A DNA stretch of 64,000 nucleotides. Origin: Microbacterium sp. Leaf288. Its GTDB lineage: Bacteria > Actinomycetota > Actinomycetes > Actinomycetales > Microbacteriaceae. The position numbers were made by a program, and so were the translations under genes. The notes below the pieces were generated by a model. The model ran no database searches. It was given only the letters and a program-made list of their open reading frames with translations, and was not told where the DNA came from. The stretch lies in the NCBI RefSeq assembly GCF_001422925.1, contig NZ_LMNI01000012.1, positions 62,345 to 126,344 on the forward strand, in the 5' to 3' direction. How positions within the stretch are numbered: the stretch's first letter is position 1; every line of letters starts with the position of its first letter. Positions 15,953 through 22,826 of this stretch are shown in pieces.

Positions 15953-17938
15953 TCAGCCGGCGTGCACGCGAGCAGGCACGTCGCCCGGACCGCCGATGAG
16001 CACGTAGTCCGTGTGCTTGGCGACGAGCCCGTCGCCGGCCGTGCGTCCGTGGAGGCGTCGCCACACCCACGGCAGGGCGTCGCGGCGCAGCCACGTGCCC
16101 GGAAGCACCGGGTCGTCGTCGGCGTGCAGACTCGCGTCGAGCTCGCCGAGGGCCTCGGCGTCGGGCACCCCGAGCGCCTCGGCCGCGCGGTACGCGAGGT
16201 ACCGGTGGCCGCGCGGGCGAAGGTGCACCTTGTCGTCGGCCCAGAGGTCGAGGTCGCCGATGGCGGGGAGCCCGCGCGCGTCGAGGAACGCGTCGGTGTC
16301 GAGCAGCACCGCGCCGGTGGATGCGGCGATCCGGCGCAGTTCGGACGAGAACACCGCGAACCGGCGGCCGAACAGCCGCGCAGGGCGCCGACGCGGGAGG
16401 AAGGGCGTCACGAGGAGCACGTCGATGCCGGCTGCGCGCAGCTGCTCCACGGATTTCTCGAGGTTGCGCGCGACGGCGATCGGATCGACGCGGCGCGCGA
16501 CGAGGTCGTTGGCCCCGATGAGGATCGAGACCAGCTGCGGCCGCAGTGCCAGCGCCTGCGGCACCTGCTCACTGACGACGTGCCGTACCCGACGGCTGCG
16601 CACCGCGAGGTTGGCGTAGCGGAACGGCTCGCCGGAGCCGCCGGCGTGCGCGAGCAGCTGTGCGAGCCGGTCCGCCCACCCGCGGTACCGCCCGGTCGGC
16701 ATCCGCGAGGCGTCGCAGAGCCCCTCGGTGATCGAGTCGCCGAGCGCGACGAACCGCGACCACGAGCGCGGCGGAGCGGGCGTCGGAACCGCCGGCCGGG
16801 TCGCCGCACGCTGAGGCTGCGCGTCGTCGATGGGCCGCAGCATCCGTGCCTCGTCGTAATGCTCCACCAGGCGGCTGCAGACGGCGTGCCACGTGCGCTC
16901 GCTCACCGACTCGCGGGCAGCCGCAGCGAACGCGCGGCGCTTGCCGTCGTCGCCGACGAGATCGGCGACCCGCGCGCGCAGGTCGACCAGGTCTCCGGGC
17001 CGGTACAGCCAGCCGTCGACCGACGATCGCACCAGGTCGACGGGTCCGCCGACACCGGTCGCGACGACCGGCACGCCGCTGGCGAGCGCCTCCTGGATCG
17101 TCTGCCCGAACGTTTCGCTCTCGCCGGGGTGCACGAACACGTCGAAGCTCGCGAGCGCCTCGGCGAGCGCGGCTCCGGCGAGGTGCCCGGTGAAGACGGC
17201 GTCGGGCAGCGCGCGCTCGAGCGCCGGACGTGAGGGTCCGTCGCCGACGATCACGAGGCGCGTCCCCGGGAGCCCGGCGAGCGCCGCGAGATCCTCGACC
17301 TGCTTCTCGGGGGCGAGGCGGCCGACGTAGCCGACGATCGCCTGACCCCGCGCCACCTGCGCACGCCAGCCGTCGCTGCGCCGCTCGGGACCGAAGCGCA
17401 GGGCGTCGACGCCGCGCCCCCAGCGACGCAGGCGGTCGACGCCGAGGCCCTCCAGCTGCTGCAGCGACGCCGTCGACGGCGCGAGGGTGAGTGTCGCCCG
17501 TCGGTGCAGCCGCCCGATGTGGCGTCCGACGAGCGCGGCGGCCTGCGGCATCCCGTACTTCTCCGCGTACGCGACCACGTCGGTCTGGTACACGGCGACG
17601 GAGGGCACGCGCAGCGCGTCGGCGGCCGCGAGACCCTGCCAGCCGAGGACGAACGGCGACGCCAGATGCACGACATCCGGCCGGAACTCGCGGAGGATCG
17701 CCGTCAGCCGGGCGGCGCGCGCGAACACCACGCGCACCTCGGGATACGACGGCAGGGGCGCCGAGCGCAGCAGCTCGGTGCGGGCGCCGTGGAGATCGGT
17801 GGTGATCTCCCCGGCACGCGGTGCGATGACGAGGGTCTCGTGTCCTTCGGCGGCCAGATGCCGGAGGACCTGGAGCACCGACCCCGTCACCCCGTTCATG
17901 TGGGGCAGGAACGATTCGGCGAGCAGTGCGACTCTCAC
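15953..17938 (-). CDS. Fusion: GT4 glycosyltransferase + SGNH/GDSL hydrolase
   Basis: A 661-residue two-domain protein. Residues about 1-375 form a retaining GT-B glycosyltransferase of the MgtA/PimB type (start motif VRVALLAESFLPHMNGVTG, GRLAPEKQVEDL, and the ESETFGQTIQEAL donor-binding block). Residues about 390-600 form an SGNH hydrolase (block I FVALGDSITEG, block III IGANDL, block V DKVHLRPRGH). Together they suggest transfer of a sugar to a lipid and removal or rearrangement of an acyl group on the product, in envelope glycolipid synthesis. GTG 17938 matches the usual family start; the GGAGG before it is too close to serve as a normal ribosome-binding site. Confidence 0.9.
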   Translation of the reverse strand: MRVALLAESFLPHMNGVTGSVLQVLRHLAAEGHETLVIAPRAGEITTDLHGARTELLRSAPLPSYPEVRVVFARAARLTAILREFRPDVVHLASPFVLGWQGLAAADALRVPSVAVYQTDVVAYAEKYGMPQAAALVGRHIGRLHRRATLTLAPSTASLQQLEGLGVDRLRRWGRGVDALRFGPERRSDGWRAQVARGQAIVGYVGRLAPEKQVEDLAALAGLPGTRLVIVGDGPSRPALERALPDAVFTGHLAGAALAEALASFDVFVHPGESETFGQTIQEALASGVPVVATGVGGPVDLVRSSVDGWLYRPGDLVDLRARVADLVGDDGKRRAFAAAARESVSERTWHAVCSRLVEHYDEARMLRPIDDAQPQRAATRPAVPTPAPPRSWSRFVALGDSITEGLCDASRMPTGRYRGWADRLAQLLAHAGGSGEPFRYANLAVRSRRVRHVVSEQVPQALALRPQLVSILIGANDLVARRVDPIAVARNLEKSVEQLRAAGIDVLLVTPFLPRRRPARLFGRRFAVFSSELRRIAASTGAVLLDTDAFLDARGLPAIGDLDLWADDKVHLRPRGHRYLAYRAAEALGVPDAEALGELDASLHADDDPVLPGTWLRRDALPWVWRRLHGRTAGDGLVAKHTDYVLIGGPGDVPARVHAG

Positions 17939-18077
17939 GCCTCCAGGGTGACGGGACGAAGGAGGACGGATGCCGCGAACCGGCGTCCGTGCGCAAGAGT
18001 TCACCGGATGCACCGCGGCGGGTCACCGGACGTGCCCCGTTCCGTCGCCGTTCACCGCAGGCGGCTACCAAGAAGAC

Positions 18078-18686
18078 ATGGTCGAGGACCTGCTCACCAG
18101 CATCGCGTCGAGCGCGTGGGCGTTGCCGCTGCTGTTCGTGCTGGTGCTGGGCGACGCGTTCCTGGTGGTGATACCGGGCGAGGCGGCCGTCACCGCGCTC
18201 GGGGCGCTGGCGGTGTCTCAGGGCGAGCCGGCGCTGGCCGCGATCGTGCTCGTGGCAGCCGCGGCCGCATTGACCGGCGATGTCGCGTGCTATCTCGTGG
18301 GCCGCACGATCGGCCTCGAGCGCTGGCGCTGGATGCGCGCACCCCGCGCGCAGGCCGCGTTCGCATGGGCCCGGCTGCGGCTCGAGCGCCGTGCGGCGCT
18401 CGTGCTCTTCACCGCCCGGTTCATCCCGTTCGCACGACTCGCGGTCAACCTGACGGCGGGAGCCACCCGGCTTCCGGCGCCGCGCTACCTCGCGGTGGCG
18501 GGCCTCGCCGCGCTCGCGTGGGCGATCTACCAGGCTCTGATCGGGGCGCTCGTCGCGACGCTGGTGCCCGGCGGCCCGGTCGTCGCGGTCGTGGTCTCGG
18601 TGGTCTTCGCGGTCGGCCTCGGGCTGGCCATCGACGCGGTGCTCGCGCGCCGGCTGCGAGCCCGGCGGGCGACGGGCGATGAGTGA
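18078..18686 (+). CDS. DedA/SNARE-associated family membrane protein
   Basis: A 202-residue membrane protein of the DedA family. Hallmarks: an acidic residue in the re-entrant part VVIPGEAAVTALGAL, the GDVACYLVGRTIG segment, and the conserved arginine motif FTARFIPFARLAVNLTAGA. DedA proteins act as phospholipid (undecaprenyl-phosphate or aminophospholipid) flippases in several bacteria; the substrate here is not known. A TACCAA hexamer six bases before the ATG makes a leaderless start possible but weakly supported. Confidence 0.88.
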   Translation: MVEDLLTSIASSAWALPLLFVLVLGDAFLVVIPGEAAVTALGALAVSQGEPALAAIVLVAAAAALTGDVACYLVGRTIGLERWRWMRAPRAQAAFAWARLRLERRAALVLFTARFIPFARLAVNLTAGATRLPAPRYLAVAGLAALAWAIYQALIGALVATLVPGGPVVAVVVSVVFAVGLGLAIDAVLARRLRARRATGDE

Positions 18687-18731
18687 CGCGTGGCAACGCG
18701 CGGTGTCGCCCGCGCAGACCAGGATGGAGTC

Positions 18732-19556
18732 GTGGCAGACGTGATCTCGGACGCGTACGACGACGGCTTCCTCGGCATCCCGCTCCCCCTCCCGCATCCG
18801 GCGGACGGGCGCGCGGTGCGCGAGCTGACCTACCCCCGGTTCACGGTGCTCCTCGATCCGCAGCGCCGGCTCGCGGTCGTCACCGGCGTGAACATCGACG
18901 GGGCGACGCTGCAGGACCTCCCGCGCACCGGCGACTGGGAGCTCGACGCGCGCGTTCCCGCGACCGAGCAGGCCGGGCCCGCCGTCTACGCCTCCAACGA
19001 CCTCGATCGGGGGCACCTGGTGCGCCGGCGGGATCCGGGCTGGGGCTCGGCCGCCGAGGCGCGGCGCGCGACCGAGGCGACGTTCACGTATCCGAATGCG
19101 GCGCCGCAGGCGAGCGGGTTCAACCAGTCCAAAGAGCTGTGGCTCGGCCTCGAGGACCACGTGCTCGAGTTCGCCGAGACGACCGACGAACGCCTCAGCG
19201 TCTTCACCGCACCGGTGCTGCACGACGACGATCCGCCGTACCGCGGCATCCGTGTTCCGCGACGATTCTTCAAGGTCGCCGCGTGGGCGACACCGCACGA
19301 CGACGGAGAGCCGCGGCTTGCGGCGGCAGGCTTCGTGCTCGACCAGTCGCAGCTGATCGACCTGAGCGAGGGCGTGCTCGGGGTGCCGGTGCTGGGCGCG
19401 TTCCGCACGTTCCAGGTGCCGATCGGCGACATCGAGGAGCTCGCGGGCGTCGATCTCGGCCCGCTCGTGGAGGCCGATGTGCTCCCCCGCACGACAGTGC
19501 GCGGAGAGGACGCGTGGCGTCCCCTCCGCGCCCCGGAGGATGTCGTTCTCGGCTGA
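18732..19556 (+). CDS. DNA/RNA non-specific endonuclease
   Basis: A 274-residue beta-beta-alpha-metal nuclease (NUC1/EndoG family). The active site is visible as NDLDRGHLVRRRD, where the His is the general base, with the metal-ligand Asn in FNQSKELWLGLEDHV about 35 residues later. No signal peptide is seen, so it may act inside the cell or leave by another route; no immunity gene is adjacent. GTG 18732 is preferred; an in-frame GTG at 18690 would add 14 residues. Its 3' end is only 3 bases from a convergent gene. Confidence 0.88.
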   Translation: MADVISDAYDDGFLGIPLPLPHPADGRAVRELTYPRFTVLLDPQRRLAVVTGVNIDGATLQDLPRTGDWELDARVPATEQAGPAVYASNDLDRGHLVRRRDPGWGSAAEARRATEATFTYPNAAPQASGFNQSKELWLGLEDHVLEFAETTDERLSVFTAPVLHDDDPPYRGIRVPRRFFKVAAWATPHDDGEPRLAAAGFVLDQSQLIDLSEGVLGVPVLGAFRTFQVPIGDIEELAGVDLGPLVEADVLPRTTVRGEDAWRPLRAPEDVVLG

Positions 19557-19559
19557 GGG

Positions 19560-20210
19560 CTACTCCCCCGCGAGACCGCCGAGCAGATGGCCGAACGAAC
19601 GGTCCTCACCGAGGTAGTTGGCGGGGTCGAACGGATCGGCATCGGTGGCCGGCTCACGGCGCGCGATCGCCTCGGCGAGCTCCCGGGCGCCGCGGTCGAT
19701 CCGCTCGCCCAGCGGGGCGATGTTGTCGGCCGACGCACCCCAGTCGCTGGATGCGGCGAACACTCCGGTCGAGACGGGCTCGGCGTGCAGGTACGTGAAC
19801 AGCGGCCGGATCGCATAGTCGATCGCGAGCGAGTGGCGCGCGGTGCCGGCGTTCGCGCCGATCAGCACGGGCTTGCCGGTGAGGGCGTCGGGGTCGAGCA
19901 CGTCGATGAACGACTTGAAGAGTCCCGAGTAGCTCGTCGAGAAGATCGGCGTGACCGCGATGACCGCGTCGGCCGACACGACCGCGTTGATCACCGATTC
20001 GAGCGCCGCAGGCGCGAACCCCGTGAGGAGGTTGTTCGTGATGTCGTGCGCGTAGTCGCGCAGCTCGAACACGTCGGCCTCGACCTCGATGCCGCGCTCG
20101 GAGAGCTGCTTCGCGGTGGCTGCGGCGAGCCGGTCGGCCAGCATGCGGGTCGACGACGGGTTCGACAGTCCGGCCGAGATCACTGCGATGCGGCGTGCGG
20201 AGCTGGTCAT
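19560..20210 (-). CDS. NAD(P)H-dependent FMN reductase, CE1759 family
   Basis: A 216-residue flavodoxin-like reductase (RRIAVISAGLSNPSSTRMLADRL start, PIFSTSYSGLFKSFIDVLD flavin-binding block, IGANAGTARHS). It starts one base past the stop of the LLM-class monooxygenase, with a GGAGG ribosome-binding site inside that gene's end. The two-gene unit matches the known pairing of a CE1758-type LLM oxidoreductase with a CE1759-type FMN reductase, where the reductase delivers FMNH2 to its partner. Substrate of the pair is unknown. Confidence 0.9.
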   Translation of the reverse strand: MTSSARRIAVISAGLSNPSSTRMLADRLAAATAKQLSERGIEVEADVFELRDYAHDITNNLLTGFAPAALESVINAVVSADAVIAVTPIFSTSYSGLFKSFIDVLDPDALTGKPVLIGANAGTARHSLAIDYAIRPLFTYLHAEPVSTGVFAASSDWGASADNIAPLGERIDRGARELAEAIARREPATDADPFDPANYLGEDRSFGHLLGGLAGE

Positions 20211-20211
20211 G

Positions 20212-21438
20212 TCACGCCTCCTTCCGGCCGAGACCGAACGCCGCGCCCGCGGGGGCGGGGGTGTCGGCGTAGGGGCTCGCGCCCACGAGGTTGTCGCCGC
20301 GGTTCGCGCCGGGAACGGCCTGGCGCGGCGCCTCGTCGCCGTACTTCGCGGTCACGAGATTCGCGTGCGTCGGGGCATCCGGAACGTCCGCCGGCCGGTT
20401 CTTCTGCAGCTCCTTGCGCAACACCGGAACCACCTCGCCGCCCAGGATGTCGAGCTGCTCGAGCACGGTCTTGAGGGGCAGACCGGCGTGATCCATGAGG
20501 AACAGTTGGCGCTGGTAGTCGCCGTACGTCTCCCGCATCGCGGCGTATCGGTCGATCACCTGCTGGGGCGATCCCACCGTGAGCGGCGTCATCTCGCTGA
20601 AGTCCTCGAGCGACGGGCCGTGGCCGTAGACCGGCGCATTGTCGAAGTACGGGCGGAACTGCTTCACCGCGTCCTGGGAGTTCGCAGCCATGAAGACCTG
20701 CCCCCCGAGGCCGACGATCGCCTGCTCGGGCGTGCCGTGACCGTAGTGCGCGAAGCGCTGGCGGTAGAGCTGGATCAGGCGCTGGTAGTGCTCCTTGGGC
20801 CAGAAGATGTTGTTCGCGAAGAAGCCGTCACCGTAGTACGCGGCCTGCTCGGCGATCTCGGGGGTGCGGATCGAGCCGTGCCACACGAAGGGCGCGACGC
20901 CGTCGAGGGGACGCGGGGTCGAGGTGAACCCCTGCAGCGGCGTGCGGAACTGGCCCTCCCAGTCGACGACGTCCTCGCGCCAGAGGCGGTGCAGCAGGTT
21001 GTAGTTCTCGATCGCGAGGGGCAGGCCCTGGCGGATGTCCTTTCCGAACCACGGGTACACCGGGCCGGTGTTGCCGCGCCCGATCATGAGGTCGGCGCGG
21101 CCATCCGACACGTGCTGCAGCATCGCGTAGTCCTCGGCGATCTTCACCGGGTCGTTCGTGGTGATGAGCGTCGTGGCGGTCGAGAGGATGAGGCGCTCGG
21201 TCTGCGCCGCGATGTACGCGAGCGTCGTGGTCGGCGACGACGACCAGAACGGCGGGTTGTGGTGCTCGCCGAGCGCGAAGACGTCCAGGCCCACCTCCTC
21301 GGCGTGCTGGGCGATCTTCAGGGTCGCCTTGATCCGCTCCGCCTCACTGGGCGTGGTGCCGTCGGTCGGGTCCTGGGTGATGTCGGACACCGTGAAGATG
21401 CCGAACTGCATACCCGACCACGTGGTGCTCTCGCTCAC
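20212..21438 (-). CDS. LLM-class flavin-dependent oxidoreductase, CE1758 family
   Basis: A 408-residue luciferase-like monooxygenase. The N-terminal strand MQFGIFTVSD, the barrel blocks FALGEHHNPPFWSSSP and VSDGRADLMIGRGN and the SPQQVIDRY tail are typical. A C-terminal proline/alanine-rich stretch of about 45 residues extends past the barrel. GTG 21438 has a GGAG ribosome-binding site 8 bases away; longer forms lack one. It is the first gene of a two-gene operon with the FMN reductase, and is probably transcribed from TTGGTG-N18-TACATT upstream. Confidence 0.92.
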   Translation of the reverse strand: MSESTTWSGMQFGIFTVSDITQDPTDGTTPSEAERIKATLKIAQHAEEVGLDVFALGEHHNPPFWSSSPTTTLAYIAAQTERLILSTATTLITTNDPVKIAEDYAMLQHVSDGRADLMIGRGNTGPVYPWFGKDIRQGLPLAIENYNLLHRLWREDVVDWEGQFRTPLQGFTSTPRPLDGVAPFVWHGSIRTPEIAEQAAYYGDGFFANNIFWPKEHYQRLIQLYRQRFAHYGHGTPEQAIVGLGGQVFMAANSQDAVKQFRPYFDNAPVYGHGPSLEDFSEMTPLTVGSPQQVIDRYAAMRETYGDYQRQLFLMDHAGLPLKTVLEQLDILGGEVVPVLRKELQKNRPADVPDAPTHANLVTAKYGDEAPRQAVPGANRGDNLVGASPYADTPAPAGAAFGLGRKEA

Positions 21439-21498
21439 GATCGCTTCTCCGCTCTTTCGCCGTGCGGGTTCTCCGTCGTGCGAATCCATGCAAATGAA

Positions 21499-21528
21499 TG
21501 TATCTCGTGCAACGTGTGCGCACCAAGA
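21499..21528 (-). promoter_or_regulatory. Promoter of LLM/FMN reductase operon
   Basis: Minus strand: TTGGTG, 18-base spacer, TACATT, upstream of the GTG at 21438. An 18-bp perfect palindrome lies just beyond it. Confidence 0.45.
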
Positions 21529-21536
21529 ATATTCCG

Positions 21537-21554
21537 GACCGTTTCGAAACGGTC
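21537..21554. repeat. 18-bp perfect palindrome, operator or terminator
   Basis: GACCGTTTCGAAACGGTC. On the minus strand it lies 29 bases past the ROK regulator stop and is followed by an AT-rich run, so it could end that transcript. It also lies just upstream of the -35 of the flavin operon, where a repressor could bind. Sequence cannot decide between them. Confidence 0.5.
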
Positions 21555-21582
21555 GCCGTGGGCCCTCGCGCGCGAGAGTGCG

Positions 21583-22698
21583 TCAGTCGAACTGCAGGCT
21601 GTCGACCGCGGCCTGGATCGCGACGGCTGCGGCACCCCGGGCCCAGGCGGTGAATCCGGAGTCGTCGACGAACAGCTGCACGGGCTGCGCTCGCGGGTCC
21701 CGACCCGCCGAGATCGCGGCGCGGATCCGATCCTCGACGATCGGGAACAGCCCGATGCCGTCGCCCGCCAGCACCGCCGCGCTCTGGAATGTCAGGTTGG
21801 CCGCCAGCGCGATGAACCTGCCCAGCGCATCGGCCGCGGCATCGACCACCGCGGCGGCGGCCGGCTCACCGGCGATCGCCAGCGCGAGGACCTCGTCATA
21901 GGTGACCGTGCGCTGCAGTGCCGCCGACACCTGCGCGGCGATCGAACCCGATGTCAGCATCGCCTGCGAGCATCCGCGGTGCCCCTCCTGGCAGAGCGGG
22001 CCGGTGTCGCTCAGCGGGATATGCCCCCCGAGGCCGAGACCCGCTTCCGCGGAGTGGACCACCTCGCCGTGGACGACGAGCCCGTAGCCGACGCCCACTC
22101 CGATCGTCAGGACGACGAAACCCGGGATGCCTCGGCCGAGGCCGAACCAGCGCTCAGCCTCGGTCAGCGCGACGAGATCGTTCTCCAGCGTCACGGGGAC
22201 GCCGACTTCACGCTCGAGGATCGACGCGAAGTCCACCCCCTCCCACCCGAGGAACGGGGCATAACGCACCGTGCCGTCGGCGACAGCACCGCCGAGGGCG
22301 GCACCGACACCGACGAGGGAGTCGTCCGTCATGGCGCGGAGCGCTCCGGCGATCACTGCTGCGACTCCTTCGGGTTCATGCGTGGCGAGCGGGACCGTCC
22401 GCTGAGCGACGAGACCGGCACGGACGTCCGTGACCACCGCATGGACGGCGTCGCCGGTGATCTTGACGCCCGCGAAGACTCCGAGGCCGGGTGCGACGTC
22501 GAGCGGTCGCACCGGGCGCCCCACCGTGCCGTCGGCCAGATCGTCGAGCTCGACGAGGTAGCCACGATCGAGGAACGGCTTCGCCAGCCGTGTGAGGCTC
22601 GCCGGCGACAGGCCGAGCCGGTTGGTGAGCGCGCTGCGAGCGATCGGGCCATGGATGAGCACGGCCCGCGCGAGGGCGCGCTCGCTGTCCGTCAGCAT
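21583..22698 (-). CDS. ROK-family transcriptional regulator
   Basis: A 371-residue repressor of the ROK family. An N-terminal winged helix (IARSALTNRLGLSPASLTRL, about residues 18-40) is followed by a sugar-kinase-like domain with ALGGAV near residue 133, ENDLVALTEAE and the zinc-site variant CQEGHRGCSQ (usual CxCGxxGCxE). It is divergent from the alpha-galactosidase/ABC operon and very likely controls it, released by a galactoside or its breakdown product. Two short inverted repeats lie in the intergenic region between them. Confidence 0.93.
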   Translation of the reverse strand: MLTDSERALARAVLIHGPIARSALTNRLGLSPASLTRLAKPFLDRGYLVELDDLADGTVGRPVRPLDVAPGLGVFAGVKITGDAVHAVVTDVRAGLVAQRTVPLATHEPEGVAAVIAGALRAMTDDSLVGVGAALGGAVADGTVRYAPFLGWEGVDFASILEREVGVPVTLENDLVALTEAERWFGLGRGIPGFVVLTIGVGVGYGLVVHGEVVHSAEAGLGLGGHIPLSDTGPLCQEGHRGCSQAMLTSGSIAAQVSAALQRTVTYDEVLALAIAGEPAAAAVVDAAADALGRFIALAANLTFQSAAVLAGDGIGLFPIVEDRIRAAISAGRDPRAQPVQLFVDDSGFTAWARGAAAVAIQAAVDSLQFD

Positions 22699-22723
22699 CG
22701 TCGGCGATCTCCCCCCACATCCC

Positions 22724-22737
22724 TAATGGTTTCATTA
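22724..22737. promoter_or_regulatory. Inverted repeat TAATG-GTTT-CATTA, candidate operator of ROK gene
   Basis: Perfect five-base arms, 26 bases upstream of the ROK start. It overlaps a CATAAT-like -10 sequence on the minus strand, so binding would block ROK gene transcription (autoregulation, inferred). Confidence 0.45.
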
Positions 22738-22810
22738 TGGCACGAATACCCCTTCAAGCGCCGATGGCGCGACCGTTTCGCTTCCTCTTGTGGGACTCAT
22801 TACTTCCGTG

Positions 22811-22826
22811 ATAAAACTAACTTTAT
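22811..22826. promoter_or_regulatory. Inverted repeat ATAAAACTAACTTTAT, candidate ROK operator
   Basis: Arms ATAAA/TTTAT around ACTAAC, reaching into the ATG of the alpha-galactosidase gene. With no ribosome-binding site in front of that ATG, the mRNA is probably leaderless and this sequence would cover its promoter. ROK repressors are known to bind AT-rich inverted repeats of this general type. Confidence 0.5.

Noticed and set aside
17966-18000. GGACGGATGCCGCG...GGCGTCCGT as a further GGATGC-type terminator
   Set aside because: The arms match poorly, and the segment is upstream of both flanking gene starts, so no transcript needs to end there.
18732-19556. Nuclease as part of a toxin-immunity or phage-defence system
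   Set aside because: It has no signal, no toxin-type leader domain, and no small immunity gene beside it; DedA and a flavin operon are the neighbours.
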